This document shows positions 29,046 through 39,808 of a stretch of 64,000 nt of DNA, in pieces. How positions within the stretch are numbered: the stretch's first letter is position 1; every line of letters starts with the position of its first letter. The stretch is from an uncultured Glaciecola sp. (lineage in GTDB: Bacteria > Pseudomonadota > Gammaproteobacteria > Enterobacterales > Alteromonadaceae). Location: contig CANMCE010000001.1 of the NCBI GenBank assembly GCA_947496235.1, positions 1 through 64,000 on the forward strand, read 5' to 3'. The notes beneath the pieces are model-generated. The model was not told the origin of the DNA and made no database searches. It saw only the letters and a program-made list of their open reading frames with translations. The position numbers were made by a program, and so were the translations under genes.

Positions 29046-31352
29046 ATGAATAGTTTTATCGATACATGTGAAAAATTTCTCTTCCGTCATAGAATACTTG
29101 TCATTTTAGCCTTTATTGCAACGACAGTATTTCTTACTTATCAAGCATCTCAGCTTAAATTAGATGCTGGTTTTACCAAAAACATCCCGTTAAATCATGA
29201 ATACATGCATACATATATGCAGTATAAAGAAAATTTTGGCGGTGCTAATAACGTATTGGTTTCAGTTTGTGATACTAACTCCAACATATTTAATACAGAG
29301 TTTTTTGATACTTTAAAAAACGTCCATGACCAATTGTTTTTTATAAATGGTGTGGATCGGTCATCCGTAACGTCGCTTTTTTCCCCGTCAACACGCTTTA
29401 CCGAAATAGTTGAAGGTGGCTTTTCCGGCGGTCCTGTCATTCCCGCTGATTTTGATTCTAAAAAACAATCCGCGCTAGATCTTGTTCAGAAGAATGTTGA
29501 TAAAGCCGGCATTGTAGGGCGTCAGGTTGCAAATGATTTTTCTTGTGCAATGGTCACAGCTCAATTGTTAGAAATTGATCCTGAAACTGGCGTGGCACTT
29601 GATACGTTAAAGATAGCTGAAGCACTAGAAACCAAAATTCGTGCTGAATATGAAAGTGAAGATGTATCAATTCATATTATAGGTTTTGCCAAGATGATTG
29701 GCGACGTGGCCAATGGTGCTAAAGACGTTGTAATGTTTTTTGCCATCGCAATCGCTATAACTGCTGTCATGGTGTATTTCTTCTGTCGCTCATTTATGCT
29801 GACATTTTTGCCGTTGTTGTGCTCATTTATTGCGGTGGTATGGCAACTTGGACTACTCACGGTGTTCGGCTTCGGCCTAGATCCAATGTCTATCCTTGTG
29901 CCTTTCTTGGTCTTCGCAATAGGAGTGAGTCACGGCGTGCAGATGATAAACGCCGTTGGTAAACGAGTGGCGCAGGGTATGGAAGTGAAGGTTTCTGCAC
30001 AACATGCATTTAGAACCTTGTTAGTACCAGGTGGTATTGCATTATTATCTGACACCGTTGGCTTTATGACGCTGTTAGTCATCGATATTGGTATTATTCG
30101 TGAACTGGCTATCACTGCGTCTATGGGTGTTGCAGTCATTATTCTCACCAATCTATTGTTGCTTCCTGTACTTATGTCTTACGTAAAATTATCTAAGCAG
30201 CATGCTGATCGACACAAAGACAAGGATTCAGGTATTTGGGAAAAGGTAGCTAACTGTGCTTCACCAAAATTAGCAGTTGGAATTATCCTTGTAACCGCAA
30301 TACTGTTTGCCCTTGGAAGTTATCAGTCACAACAACTTAAAATTGGTGATTTGCATGCAGGAGCACCAGCCTTGCATGAAGATTCCAGATACAATCAGGA
30401 TACTTTTTTAATTACAGATAAATATGAAATTACGGTGGATTATATTTCTGTGATTGCTGAAACCACCCCTAACGCTTGTACTGAATATGATGTGATGTCA
30501 GCGATAGATGATTTCCAGTGGAAAATGAACAACGTGGACGGTGTTCAATCCACAATTTCATTGGCATCTATTGCTAAAAAAGTGAACGCAGGCTACAACG
30601 AAGGGAATCCAAAATGGCAAGTGTTACCACGTAACCAAGCCACCATGGTGCAATCAGTTTCTCGCGTAAATACGTCTTCGGGTTTATTGAACCGAGAATG
30701 CTCTGCCATGCCCGTGATTTTGTTCATGCGTGATCATAAAGCTGAAACTATTGATAATGTGGTTAGTGAAGTTAAACGAATTAGCCAAGAATACAGCTCT
30801 GAGAATCTACAATTTAGATTAGCTTCAGGCCCTGTCGGCGTAATGGCTGCAACCAATGAAGCTGTCTCTGCTTCTCAAGATCCTATGCTGTACTACGTAT
30901 TTGGCGCCGTTATTTTACTTTGTTTGTTAAGTTTCCGTTCACTGCGAGCTACTTTAGCCGTAGTGATCCCACTTTATGTGGTATCTGTATTAGCACAGGC
31001 ATTAATGACCTTCCTAGAAATTGGGCTTACAGTATCCACATTACCGGTGATTGCCCTTGGCGTTGGAATAGGGGTGGATTATGGGATTTACATTCTGTCT
31101 ACTATGACCAGTAAATTACGTGAAGGTCTTGGTGTGCAACAAGCTTATTACGAGGCATTAAAGGAAAGAGGTAGTGCAGTGTTATTTACTGGTATTACTT
31201 TGGCCATAGGTGTAAGCACATGGGTATTTTCGACCTTAAAATTCCAAATGGACATGGGAATTTTATTAACTTTCATGTTCGTTGTTAACATGTTAGGCGC
31301 AATTTTAGTCTTACCAGCGCTGGCCAGAATTCTCTGGTACAAAGCCCGCTAA
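29046..31352 (+). CDS. RND superfamily (MMPL-type) transporter
   Basis: This 768-residue inner-membrane pump shows the RND plan: one N-terminal membrane segment, a large periplasmic loop (about 40–210), a block of five segments including FLVFAIGVSHGVQMINAVGK, a second periplasmic loop, and a final block with ALGVGIGVDYGIYILSTM. The two halves are hydrophobic-lipid-exporter-like (MMPL/HpnN/SSD) rather than AcrB-like, and no adaptor protein gene accompanies it. It starts three bases after the YCF48-like gene. With DUF1302 and DUF1329 it could move a lipid-like substrate across the envelope; direction is unknown. Confidence 0.88.
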   Translation: MNSFIDTCEKFLFRHRILVILAFIATTVFLTYQASQLKLDAGFTKNIPLNHEYMHTYMQYKENFGGANNVLVSVCDTNSNIFNTEFFDTLKNVHDQLFFINGVDRSSVTSLFSPSTRFTEIVEGGFSGGPVIPADFDSKKQSALDLVQKNVDKAGIVGRQVANDFSCAMVTAQLLEIDPETGVALDTLKIAEALETKIRAEYESEDVSIHIIGFAKMIGDVANGAKDVVMFFAIAIAITAVMVYFFCRSFMLTFLPLLCSFIAVVWQLGLLTVFGFGLDPMSILVPFLVFAIGVSHGVQMINAVGKRVAQGMEVKVSAQHAFRTLLVPGGIALLSDTVGFMTLLVIDIGIIRELAITASMGVAVIILTNLLLLPVLMSYVKLSKQHADRHKDKDSGIWEKVANCASPKLAVGIILVTAILFALGSYQSQQLKIGDLHAGAPALHEDSRYNQDTFLITDKYEITVDYISVIAETTPNACTEYDVMSAIDDFQWKMNNVDGVQSTISLASIAKKVNAGYNEGNPKWQVLPRNQATMVQSVSRVNTSSGLLNRECSAMPVILFMRDHKAETIDNVVSEVKRISQEYSSENLQFRLASGPVGVMAATNEAVSASQDPMLYYVFGAVILLCLLSFRSLRATLAVVIPLYVVSVLAQALMTFLEIGLTVSTLPVIALGVGIGVDYGIYILSTMTSKLREGLGVQQAYYEALKERGSAVLFTGITLAIGVSTWVFSTLKFQMDMGILLTFMFVVNMLGAILVLPALARILWYKAR

Positions 31353-31376
31353 AACTTTTTTTGCGTAATTATTTAG

Positions 31377-31401
31377 AAAAGGCCCTAGCGGCCTTTTTTT
31401 T
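31377..31401 (+). terminator. Terminator of the DUF1302–RND cluster
   Basis: Stem AAAAGGCC (31377–31384) / GGCCTTTT (31390–31397), loop CTAGC, followed by a T run. Confidence 0.9.
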
Positions 31402-31573
31402 ATGCAAAAAATGACAATAGCTATTCAAGTTGTAAATTTTGCGTTAATAAAAACTGGTAAACCACTAATAATTTTAGGAAAATATCCGATACTAAAGTCA
31501 CACAAATACTATATTTATAGTCTAGACTTATTGTAATTAACTTTTTTAACGACAGAACCACATTAGGAAACAT

Positions 31574-34500
31574 ATGACAGCTACCAAACATCAACATTCG
31601 GTGTTATTGGAAAATGTTTTTTCACTTATCAACAATAAACTTCCTACAGATAAAGCGTCTTTAATTCAGCAGTTCAGTAAACTGCTATTTAAAAATATGT
31701 CCTTTGAAGATTTACAAGGACGCAGTGATAGTGACCTCTATGGCTCAGTATTGAGTCTATGGCAACTATTGCAAGAAAAAAGCCCTGACGAGCCGATAAT
31801 TAAGGTTTATAACCCTGATATTGAAAAGCATGGATGGCAATCTTCTCACACCATTATCGAAATTATTGTGAATGATATGCCGTTTTTAGTTGATTCGGTG
31901 CGAATGGCCATCAATCGTCTAAATATTACATCTCATTTATTACTCCACACACCATTGCATTTAACCAGAGATAAAAATAACAAGGTTACTGCATTTAAAG
32001 AAAAGGCTGACGTAAAGAAATCTGATTCTTCTGAAACTGTCTTTTTCATTGAAATAGATCGCCAGTCTAGAACTAAAGATATAACAGGCCTTAAACAAGA
32101 GCTGCATTCAGTGGTGAGCGATGTGCTACTCTCAGTGAGTGATTGGAAACCCATGCGCACTAAGCTAGCTGAAGTAACAAAGGAATTTGAACAATCAAAT
32201 AGCTTGGCTTCGGCAGAAGTAAAGGCCCAAGGTAAAACATTTTTAAATTGGTTGAATGATCACAACTTTACTCTGATGGGATATAGATACTATCAAGTAA
32301 AACCTATTGAAGGCGATCATCAATGGGTACCAGTGAACGACTCAAGCCTAGGGTTGATGAAGAAGAGCGTGTCTGACCGCGTTCGATTATTGTCTCATTT
32401 GCCTGCAAGTGCTAGAGAAGAAGCGCTTTCCCACAATCCATTAATTTTAACTAAAACCAATTCATTATCGCGGGTACATCGCCCAGCATATCTTGATTAT
32501 ATTGGTGTTAAAGAGTTTGATGACGCAGGGAATGTATGTGGTGAGCATAGATTTTTAGGTCTTTACTCTGCTTCTTTCTACAACAGCAGCGCAACTGATT
32601 TGCCGATGTTGAGAGAAAAAATCGACCGTATGTGCGCTATTGCCGGATTTGAAGTTGGTACCCATGCATATAAAGCATTTGTAAACATTGTTGAAACTTA
32701 CCCAAGGGATGAACTTATCCAAACACCAGACAATGAATTGTCGCAAATTATTATGGGTATTTTTCAAATGCAGGAAAGAGGTATTAGTCGTCTTTTTGTT
32801 CGCCGTGATGCGTTCGGGCGTTTCTTTTCTTGTATGGTGTATGTGCCACGAGAACGATATAACACTAAACTCAGACGTGAAACTCAAGCACTGTTGAAAA
32901 AGTCCCTGAATGCCGTTGGGGAAGTTGAATTTACCACCTATTTTTCCGAGTCCGTGTACGCACGAACCCATTATATTGCCCGCGTAGAAAATAATAACAT
33001 GGAGATTGATGTGAAAGAGATTGAGAAGAACATCATCGAGTTGACCAAATCGTGGCAAGATAAATTAAACACTAAAATTGTCTCTTATTTTGGCGAAGAA
33101 AAGGGCCGAGAGTTAAAACGAAAATACGATAACGCATTCTCAAACAGTTACGAGGAGCAAAACCTACCGAGTATTGCGCTTATTGATTTGCAACGTATTG
33201 AGACCCTTTCTGATGATAAGCCTTTAGATATTCTATTTTATCGTCCTCAAGAAGAGTCAGACGAAAGTGATGCAGTAAAGTTAAAGCTGTATCATAAAAA
33301 TGAACCTATTCATTTGTCTGATGTGCTCCCAATGTTGGAAAACTTTGGTTTGAGAGTGGTGGATGAAAGCCCTTATAAAGTGACCTGCGAAGATGGCAGT
33401 GTACACTGGATAATGGACTTTAGCATGCTGCACAAAGGCGGCAAAAACTTCAATATGGAGTTGGCTCAAGAACTTTTCCAACAAGCCTTTGCTGACGTAT
33501 GGTCTGCACAACTAGAAGATGATGCCTTTAACCGGTTAATTCTAGGCGCAGGAATACCAGGACGAAAAGTCACCATAGTTAGAGCTTATGCCAAGTATAT
33601 GCGTCAGATTGGTTCTTTGTTCAGTATCGATTATTTAGCTAATACCCTAGCTTGCTATCCCGATATTGCAGAGCTTTTAATTAACCTTTTTGATCAAATT
33701 TTCAATCCAGAAAGCAAGTCAACCCAAAAGAAAATTGAAAGTACTGAAGAATCTATTCTCAAAATGCTTGATTCCGTGTCTAACCTAGACGACGACCGTA
33801 TTATTCGTCGCTATCTAGACCTGATAAAAGCAACATTGAGAACCAATTTCTATCAAAAAGACGAGCAGGGCTGCGATAAGGCTTATATTTCGTTTAAATT
33901 ATTGCCAGCTGAAATTCCTGAAATGCCACTGCCATTACCTAAGTTTGAAATCTTTGTGTATTCGCCACGAGTTGAAGGGGTTCATCTACGCGGCGGTAAG
34001 GTCGCTCGAGGTGGATTACGCTGGTCCGATAGAATGGAAGATTTTAGAACTGAAATTCTCGGCTTAGTAAAAGCTCAACAAGTTAAAAACACTGTTATTG
34101 TGCCTGTGGGAGCAAAGGGTGGTTTCGTTTGTAAACGCATGCCTATGAATGCTGACAGGGCTACCATGCAGCAAGAAGGACAAGCCTGCTATAAGATTTT
34201 CATCCGTAGCTTGTTAGATATCACAGATAACATTATTGATGGTCAGGTGGTCCCGCCAAAACAAGTTGTAAGACTTGATGAAGATGACCCTTATTTGGTT
34301 GTCGCAGCGGATAAAGGAACGGCAACTTTTTCAGATATTGCTAATGGTATTTCTCAGGAGTTTAACTTCTGGTTAGGCGATGCTTTTGCCTCTGGTGGTA
34401 GTGTTGGCTATGACCATAAGAAAATGGGCATTACAGCGCGCGGCGGTTGGGAATCGGTAAAACGTCATTTCCGCGAGATTGGTATTGATTGTCAAACCAC

Positions 34501-36412
34501 ACCCTTTACTTGTGTAGGTATTGGCGATATGGCTGGAGATGTGTTTGGAAACGGCATGTTATTGTCTGAACAAACGAAAATTATATGTGCATTTAATCAT
34601 ATGCATATTTTCTTTGATCCAGACCCAGACCCTGCAAAATCTTATGAAGAACGTAAACGATTGTTCGAAGATCCTTCACTGACTTGGGATGACTACAATA
34701 AGAAGTTAATCTCAAGAGGCGGCGGTGTGTTTAAACGCAGTGACAAGTCAATAAAACTAACCGCTGAAATGAAACGTTGGTTGGGTACCAGACAAGTTAG
34801 CATGACACCCAATGAGCTCATTCATAATGTACTAAAAATGCCTGTAGATCTGATATGGAACGGTGGCATTGGTACTTATGTTAAAAGCAGCAAAGAATCA
34901 CATTCAGAGGTTGGTGATAGAGCGAATGATAGTCTGCGTGTAAATGGCAGCCAAATTCAGGCGAAAATTATAGGCGAGGGTGGAAACCTTGGTTTAACCC
35001 AACTTGGCAGAATTGAATTCGCGACCAAAGGTGGAAGAGTTAATACCGACTTTATAGATAATGTGGGCGGTGTTGATTGTTCGGACAATGAAGTCAACAT
35101 TAAGATTTTGTTGAATACCTTGGTTGCCAACGGCGATATGACCCTCAAGCAACGAAATAAATTGTTATATGACATGACGGAAGATGTAGCACGCATCGTT
35201 TTGAATGACTGTTATCGCCAAACACAGTCAATTTCGATCACCCAACTAGATGGCGTAAAGTTAATCAAAGAACAATTGCGCTTTATTCATCGTTTAGAAA
35301 AAGAAGGTGCATTGAATCGGGAATTAGAGTTTATTCCTGGAGATGAGGAAATTTCTGAACGTCTAGCATCAGGCCAGGGGTTAACTCGCCCTGAACTATC
35401 GGTTTTGCTGGCATACGGAAAAATGGTGTTAAAAGAAAGGTTTAATGTATCAGAGATTACAGACAATCCTTATTTTAATCAGCATTTGATAAGCGCATTT
35501 CCGCCAATATTAGGAAAACAATACAGCGAACAAATGCAACTTCACCCATTGCGTGCTGAAATTATTGCGACCAAATTAGCCAATGAAGTAGTGAACGACA
35601 TGGGCTTAAATTTTGTTTATCGCATTATGGAAGAGACAGGTAGCAGCATTGTCGATATCGTTAACGCGTTTACCATAGTGAAAGGCATATTTAATATGGG
35701 CGAACTATGGTCGTCGGTTGAAGATTTAGACAACCAGATTGATGCGAATTTACAACTAGAACTACTTGATGAGATGCGCCGCACGCTTCGTCGTACTTGT
35801 CGCTGGTATTTACGTCATGGTGAAAAAGAACTTTCTATTGAAGATGCCATATCTAAATATAGAAAAGCCTTTGACGTTGTGAGTAAAAATCTGACTAATT
35901 TCTTAGTCCAAGAAGAAGTTGACGAAGTTGAAGAGCGCAAAGCGTTTTTGGTTAAGAATAATCTCAAAGAAGCGGATGCCTTGCGCATAGCTTGCTTAAG
36001 TAATTTATTCTCATCCTTAGACTTGGCACATATTGCTGAGCAGGAAAATCGAAGCGTCGATCTAGTAGCTCGATTATATTATCAATTAGGCCATGCATTT
36101 GAACTACATTGGTTTTTACGTCAAATTAATAATCAATCGGTATCTAATCACTGGCAAGCACTTGCGCGAGCCTCTTATCGAGAGGAGCTTGATTGGCAAC
36201 AACGTGCATTAACCATAGTATTGTTGCATTCAGCACCTGATCAAAAAGATGCTGACAAAATATTGCAAAGTTGGATTGAAGAAAATCAAGCCAAGCTAGA
36301 GCGCTGGTATCACATGATGACAGAGTTCAAAACATCTGAAAATCACGAATTTGCCAAATTTTCTGTCGCTTTACGTGAATTGATGCTGTTAAGTATTGGC
36401 TCAAACCATTAA
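31574..36412 (+). CDS. gdhB: NAD-specific glutamate dehydrogenase (large type)
   Basis: The 1612-residue product belongs to the large (180-kDa class) NAD-GDH family, which deaminates glutamate to 2-oxoglutarate. The N-terminal half carries ACT-like regulatory domains (DMPFLVDSVRMAINRLNI). The catalytic part includes GGLRWSDRMEDFRTEILGL and the lysine motif PVGAKGGF at about K848, then the NAD-binding part (GIGDMAGDVFGNGMLLS) and a C-terminal helical domain. It stands alone between two terminators with its own AGGAAAC ribosome-binding site. It fits growth on amino acids, together with pepN and the nearby transporters. Confidence 0.95.
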   Translation: MTATKHQHSVLLENVFSLINNKLPTDKASLIQQFSKLLFKNMSFEDLQGRSDSDLYGSVLSLWQLLQEKSPDEPIIKVYNPDIEKHGWQSSHTIIEIIVNDMPFLVDSVRMAINRLNITSHLLLHTPLHLTRDKNNKVTAFKEKADVKKSDSSETVFFIEIDRQSRTKDITGLKQELHSVVSDVLLSVSDWKPMRTKLAEVTKEFEQSNSLASAEVKAQGKTFLNWLNDHNFTLMGYRYYQVKPIEGDHQWVPVNDSSLGLMKKSVSDRVRLLSHLPASAREEALSHNPLILTKTNSLSRVHRPAYLDYIGVKEFDDAGNVCGEHRFLGLYSASFYNSSATDLPMLREKIDRMCAIAGFEVGTHAYKAFVNIVETYPRDELIQTPDNELSQIIMGIFQMQERGISRLFVRRDAFGRFFSCMVYVPRERYNTKLRRETQALLKKSLNAVGEVEFTTYFSESVYARTHYIARVENNNMEIDVKEIEKNIIELTKSWQDKLNTKIVSYFGEEKGRELKRKYDNAFSNSYEEQNLPSIALIDLQRIETLSDDKPLDILFYRPQEESDESDAVKLKLYHKNEPIHLSDVLPMLENFGLRVVDESPYKVTCEDGSVHWIMDFSMLHKGGKNFNMELAQELFQQAFADVWSAQLEDDAFNRLILGAGIPGRKVTIVRAYAKYMRQIGSLFSIDYLANTLACYPDIAELLINLFDQIFNPESKSTQKKIESTEESILKMLDSVSNLDDDRIIRRYLDLIKATLRTNFYQKDEQGCDKAYISFKLLPAEIPEMPLPLPKFEIFVYSPRVEGVHLRGGKVARGGLRWSDRMEDFRTEILGLVKAQQVKNTVIVPVGAKGGFVCKRMPMNADRATMQQEGQACYKIFIRSLLDITDNIIDGQVVPPKQVVRLDEDDPYLVVAADKGTATFSDIANGISQEFNFWLGDAFASGGSVGYDHKKMGITARGGWESVKRHFREIGIDCQTTPFTCVGIGDMAGDVFGNGMLLSEQTKIICAFNHMHIFFDPDPDPAKSYEERKRLFEDPSLTWDDYNKKLISRGGGVFKRSDKSIKLTAEMKRWLGTRQVSMTPNELIHNVLKMPVDLIWNGGIGTYVKSSKESHSEVGDRANDSLRVNGSQIQAKIIGEGGNLGLTQLGRIEFATKGGRVNTDFIDNVGGVDCSDNEVNIKILLNTLVANGDMTLKQRNKLLYDMTEDVARIVLNDCYRQTQSISITQLDGVKLIKEQLRFIHRLEKEGALNRELEFIPGDEEISERLASGQGLTRPELSVLLAYGKMVLKERFNVSEITDNPYFNQHLISAFPPILGKQYSEQMQLHPLRAEIIATKLANEVVNDMGLNFVYRIMEETGSSIVDIVNAFTIVKGIFNMGELWSSVEDLDNQIDANLQLELLDEMRRTLRRTCRWYLRHGEKELSIEDAISKYRKAFDVVSKNLTNFLVQEEVDEVEERKAFLVKNNLKEADALRIACLSNLFSSLDLAHIAEQENRSVDLVARLYYQLGHAFELHWFLRQINNQSVSNHWQALARASYREELDWQQRALTIVLLHSAPDQKDADKILQSWIEENQAKLERWYHMMTEFKTSENHEFAKFSVALRELMLLSIGSNH

Positions 36413-36434
36413 AATACCGAGCAAATTGCAAGTT

Positions 36435-36458
36435 AGCCCTGCAATGCAGGGCTTTTTT
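36435..36458 (+). terminator. Terminator after NAD-GDH, immediately before pyrD
   Basis: Arms AGCCCTGC (36435–36442) and GCAGGGCT (36446–36453), loop AAT, followed by T. It ends only 11 bases before the pyrD start codon, so it lies in or directly at the pyrD leader. Confidence 0.9.
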
Positions 36459-36469
36459 ATGAGATTACT

Positions 36470-37474
36470 GTGTATTCTATCGTTCAAAGAACCTTACTAA
36501 AATGTGATCCCGAGTGGAGTCATGATGTTTCCATGGGGTTTCTTAAAAACTCCCAACATAATGTCCTACGTAAATTGTATCAGCAGGAAGTTCCAGATAA
36601 GCCGGTTGAATGCTTTGGGTTAACATTTAAGAATCCTATTGGATTGGCTGCTGGCTTGGATAAAAATGGAGAGTGCATCGATGCTTTTTCAGCCATGGGA
36701 TTTGGATTTATTGAAGTAGGTACAGTGACACCCAAACCTCAATCGGGTAATGATAAGCCGCGTTTATTCAGACTGCCCGAACATCAAGCCATTATTAACC
36801 GCATGGGGTTTAATAATAAAGGGGTTGATTACTTAGTCGAACAAGTCAAAAAATGCCAATATAACGGCATTCTGGGTATCAATATAGGTAAAAATAAAAC
36901 CACCCCAGAAGACGAATCATTATCTGATTATCTAACTTGTTTGCGCAAGGTATACGACCATGCATCTTATGTAACCATAAATATCTCTTCGCCAAATACC
37001 CCTGGCTTGCGAAATCTTCAATTTGGAGAAGCCTTAGATAAGTTACTTAACGGGTTAAAAGAAGAGCAACTTAAACTTCAACATGCTAGTGGTAAATACG
37101 TTCCTTTATTAGTCAAGATTGCACCTGACAATGACCAGATTGCGATCCAACAAATCGCCGATGCTTTGATTAATTCGAACATGGACGGCGTTATCGCAAC
37201 AAATACGACCTTAGATAGAGAATCAGTGAAAGGGCATCAGCATGCCGATGAAATGGGTGGATTAAGTGGTGCTGTTTTAACAGGCAAAAGCCAAACAGTG
37301 ACACAGCAATTACACCAAGCATTGCAAGGAAAAATGCCCATAGTGGGTGTGGGCGGAATTAGTAGTGCTGAAGATGCTCGTCAACGCTATGCAGCAGGGG
37401 CTAGTTTATTGCAAATATATTCTTCGTTTATTTATCAAGGCCCCAAATTAATAAAAGAGCTAGTGAATGCCTAA
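36470..37474 (+). CDS. pyrD: Dihydroorotate dehydrogenase (quinone), class 2
   Basis: This membrane-associated FMN enzyme oxidises dihydroorotate to orotate in pyrimidine synthesis and passes electrons to quinone. The 334-residue protein has the amphipathic N-terminal helix of class 2 ([19 protein letters not shown]), the FMN motif [14 protein letters not shown], the catalytic-serine segment [11 protein letters not shown], and [11 protein letters not shown] near the end. The start is a GTG at 36470 that fits the family N-terminus; the ribosome-binding site is weak (TGAGAT). It overlaps rlmKL by eight bases. Confidence 0.95.
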   Translation: MYSIVQRTLLKCDPEWSHDVSMGFLKNSQHNVLRKLYQQEVPDKPVECFGLTFKNPIGLAAGLDKNGECIDAFSAMGFGFIEVGTVTPKPQSGNDKPRLFRLPEHQAIINRMGFNNKGVDYLVEQVKKCQYNGILGINIGKNKTTPEDESLSDYLTCLRKVYDHASYVTINISSPNTPGLRNLQFGEALDKLLNGLKEEQLKLQHASGKYVPLLVKIAPDNDQIAIQQIADALINSNMDGVIATNTTLDRESVKGHQHADEMGGLSGAVLTGKSQTVTQQLHQALQGKMPIVGVGGISSAEDARQRYAAGASLLQIYSSFIYQGPKLIKELVNA

Positions 37475-39590
37475 TATTATTTTAACCACAGCGTCTGGCA
37501 TAGAAGAAATTCTACGGGAAGAAATCAGCGAAATTTGTCCTGAGATCCGAAGCCAAGATATAAAGATAAAACCTGGACAATGTCGATTTGAGGGCAGTTT
37601 AGATGATGTCTATGCCTTGTGTTTACATTCAAGGTTAGCGAACCGTGTGCTTTGGGTATTAGCCAGTGGTCCAGCTGACAATGCGAATGATTTGTACAAT
37701 ACGGTAAATAATATTGACTGGCCTATGGTATTTGCTCCAGAACACGATTTTGCAATTAGTTCCAAAGGAACTAACAGAGAATTAAAGAATACCCAATTCA
37801 TTAGTCAAAAATCCAAAGATGCTATTGTCGATTGCTTTCAAGAAGAGGGGTACAGACGCCCAAACGTCGATAAGCAAAATGCCAAAATTCATATCCAAGT
37901 CCGTGTTTTTAGAGATAAAGCCGACATTTGTGTTGATATGAGTGGAACGAGTTTGCACTTAAGAGGGTATCGTTTAGATACTGGCGATGCACCGTTAAAA
38001 GAAAATGTTGCCATGGCAATGCTGTATCGTAGCGGTTGGACGTCAGAGACTAATAAACCCCTATTAGATCCTATGTGCGGTTCAGGCACCATTGCCATAG
38101 AAGCGGCTATGTATGCGGCAAAAATCCCACCGAACTTACATAGAGAACATTGGGGCTTTGATTACTTTCTAGGGCACAATAAGCGCAAATGGCAAATGCA
38201 CCTAGGAAAAGCTCAAGAGAATATTAAAACTGACAAGGTTTGTGAAATTTACGCATCAGACTTATCTACTGTATTAGTTGAACAAGCAAAACAAAATGCC
38301 ATTCGAGCTAATGTTGAACACTTAATTGAATTTAAACAGGTCGATGTATTGCAGTATTTTCCGACAACGGCACCAGGTATAGTGGTCTCTAACCCGCCTT
38401 ATGGGGAGCGATTGGGCGAATTTACAACCATGTTACCCTTATATGATGAACTCGGGCGGCATTTAAAAGAATCCTACGCCGATTGGTTAGTCTGTTTGCT
38501 ATGCAGTGATAAAACCTTACTGAAAGCTTTGAAATTAAAAAGCGCTAAACGCTACCAATTATATAATGGGAGTTTAGCTTGTGAATTTGCCTTGTATAAT
38601 ATGCAGGGTGATAATTTAGAGATTTACCAAGACAAAATTGAAAATGACGAGTTTTCAAATCGCATCAAAAAGAATCAACAAAAATTAAGTAAATGGTTAA
38701 AAACTGCAAATACTCAGGCATATCGCTTATATGATGCAGATTTGCCCAACTATAATTTTGCCATAGATGTATATGCTGATTGGGTTATCTTACAAGAATA
38801 CAAAGCGCCAAAAAGTATTCCTGAAACTGTGGTTAAACAACGGTTGCAGCACGCTATTCTAGTGTTACCTAAGTTACTTTCTATACCCGCCTACAAGTTG
38901 GTAATAAAGCTTAGAGAAAAGCAAAGTGGTCAGCAACAATATCAAAAAGTTAACAACCAAAACCGACGCTTTGTTGTACAAGAAAACCAAGCGAAATTTT
39001 GGATAAATCCCAAAGACTATCTCGATGTCGGCTTATTCTTGGATCATAGAGATACAAGACAAATGTTTGCTAGCCAAGTCAAAGGGAAAAATGTGTTGAA
39101 TCTGTTTTGTTATACCGGCAGTGTATCAGTGCATGCGGCATTACGGGGAGCAAAATCTGTTACTTCTGTTGATATGTCAAATACTTATATTCAATGGGCA
39201 AAAGACAACTTTGCTTTGAACAAGTTAAAAGGCGCATACAGTTTTGAACAAGCAGATTGTCTGGAATGGGTGAAAAAGGCCAAGCAACAAGATAATGCGA
39301 AGTTTGATGCGGTGTTTTTAGATCCGCCATCCTTTTCTAATTCAAAGCGCATGGAATCCACATGGGATGTTCAACGTGACCATTTAGCGTTAATTTCTGA
39401 TGTGGCAAATCTATTAAATGAAAATGGGTTTATTTATTTTAGTACTAACCTAAGAACCTTTAAATTACAGCAAGAAGAAATAAAAGCTCTAGGTTTTGAT
39501 ATTAAAAATATAAGTGATAAAACACTTCCTTTTGATTTTCAGCGAAATGCGAAAATTCATAGCTGTTGGATATTAACAAAATGCAATTAA
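37467..39590 (+). CDS. rlmL: Bifunctional 23S rRNA m2G2445/m7G2069 methyltransferase
   Basis: RlmKL methylates two guanosines in the peptidyl-transferase region. The 707-residue fusion has an N-terminal THUMP domain, the first methyltransferase with [16 protein letters not shown] and NPPYGERLG, and the second with [17 protein letters not shown] and [16 protein letters not shown]. It overlaps the end of pyrD and is followed by the glutaredoxin-like gene, an order shared with Vibrio-type genomes. Confidence 0.96.
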   Translation: MPNIILTTASGIEEILREEISEICPEIRSQDIKIKPGQCRFEGSLDDVYALCLHSRLANRVLWVLASGPADNANDLYNTVNNIDWPMVFAPEHDFAISSKGTNRELKNTQFISQKSKDAIVDCFQEEGYRRPNVDKQNAKIHIQVRVFRDKADICVDMSGTSLHLRGYRLDTGDAPLKENVAMAMLYRSGWTSETNKPLLDPMCGSGTIAIEAAMYAAKIPPNLHREHWGFDYFLGHNKRKWQMHLGKAQENIKTDKVCEIYASDLSTVLVEQAKQNAIRANVEHLIEFKQVDVLQYFPTTAPGIVVSNPPYGERLGEFTTMLPLYDELGRHLKESYADWLVCLLCSDKTLLKALKLKSAKRYQLYNGSLACEFALYNMQGDNLEIYQDKIENDEFSNRIKKNQQKLSKWLKTANTQAYRLYDADLPNYNFAIDVYADWVILQEYKAPKSIPETVVKQRLQHAILVLPKLLSIPAYKLVIKLREKQSGQQQYQKVNNQNRRFVVQENQAKFWINPKDYLDVGLFLDHRDTRQMFASQVKGKNVLNLFCYTGSVSVHAALRGAKSVTSVDMSNTYIQWAKDNFALNKLKGAYSFEQADCLEWVKKAKQQDNAKFDAVFLDPPSFSNSKRMESTWDVQRDHLALISDVANLLNENGFIYFSTNLRTFKLQQEEIKALGFDIKNISDKTLPFDFQRNAKIHSCWILTKCN

Positions 39591-39808
39591 CTTTTTTTAC
39601 TGGCCCTCAGTGCAGTCTCTGTGATGATGCAGAAGAATTGTTGAAAAACGTAAGCTCGCCTGTGCAATATAAAAAAGTGAATATTCGTGAACACGTAGAT
39701 TTTTATCACCTATATGCGGTACGAATTCCTGTTTTAAAACGCGATGATAATGGCGCTGAACTGGGGTGGCCATTTGATCTTGATGAGCTAAATAGGTTTT
39801 TAGCATGA
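39581..39808 (+). CDS. Glutaredoxin-like protein (DUF836)
   Basis: This 75-residue thioredoxin-fold protein carries the redox motif CSLC in [19 protein letters not shown] and the cis-proline in RIPVLKRDDNGAEL. The start at 39581 is chosen because the β1 strand directly follows it; the alternative at 39566 adds five residues. It overlaps both neighbours by a few bases (rlmL end and uup start), so it is coupled to them. Its partner is unknown. Confidence 0.85.
   Translation: MQLTFFTGPQCSLCDDAEELLKNVSSPVQYKKVNIREHVDFYHLYAVRIPVLKRDDNGAELGWPFDLDELNRFLA

Noticed and set aside
31452-31468. Second FadR-like site upstream of NAD-GDH (AACTGGTAAACCACTAA)
   Set aside because: The TGGT and ACCA halves are separated by two bases instead of three and the outer arms do not match.
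32555-33058. A 167-residue minus-strand frame inside the NAD-GDH gene
   Set aside because: Antisense shadow of a conserved coding region.
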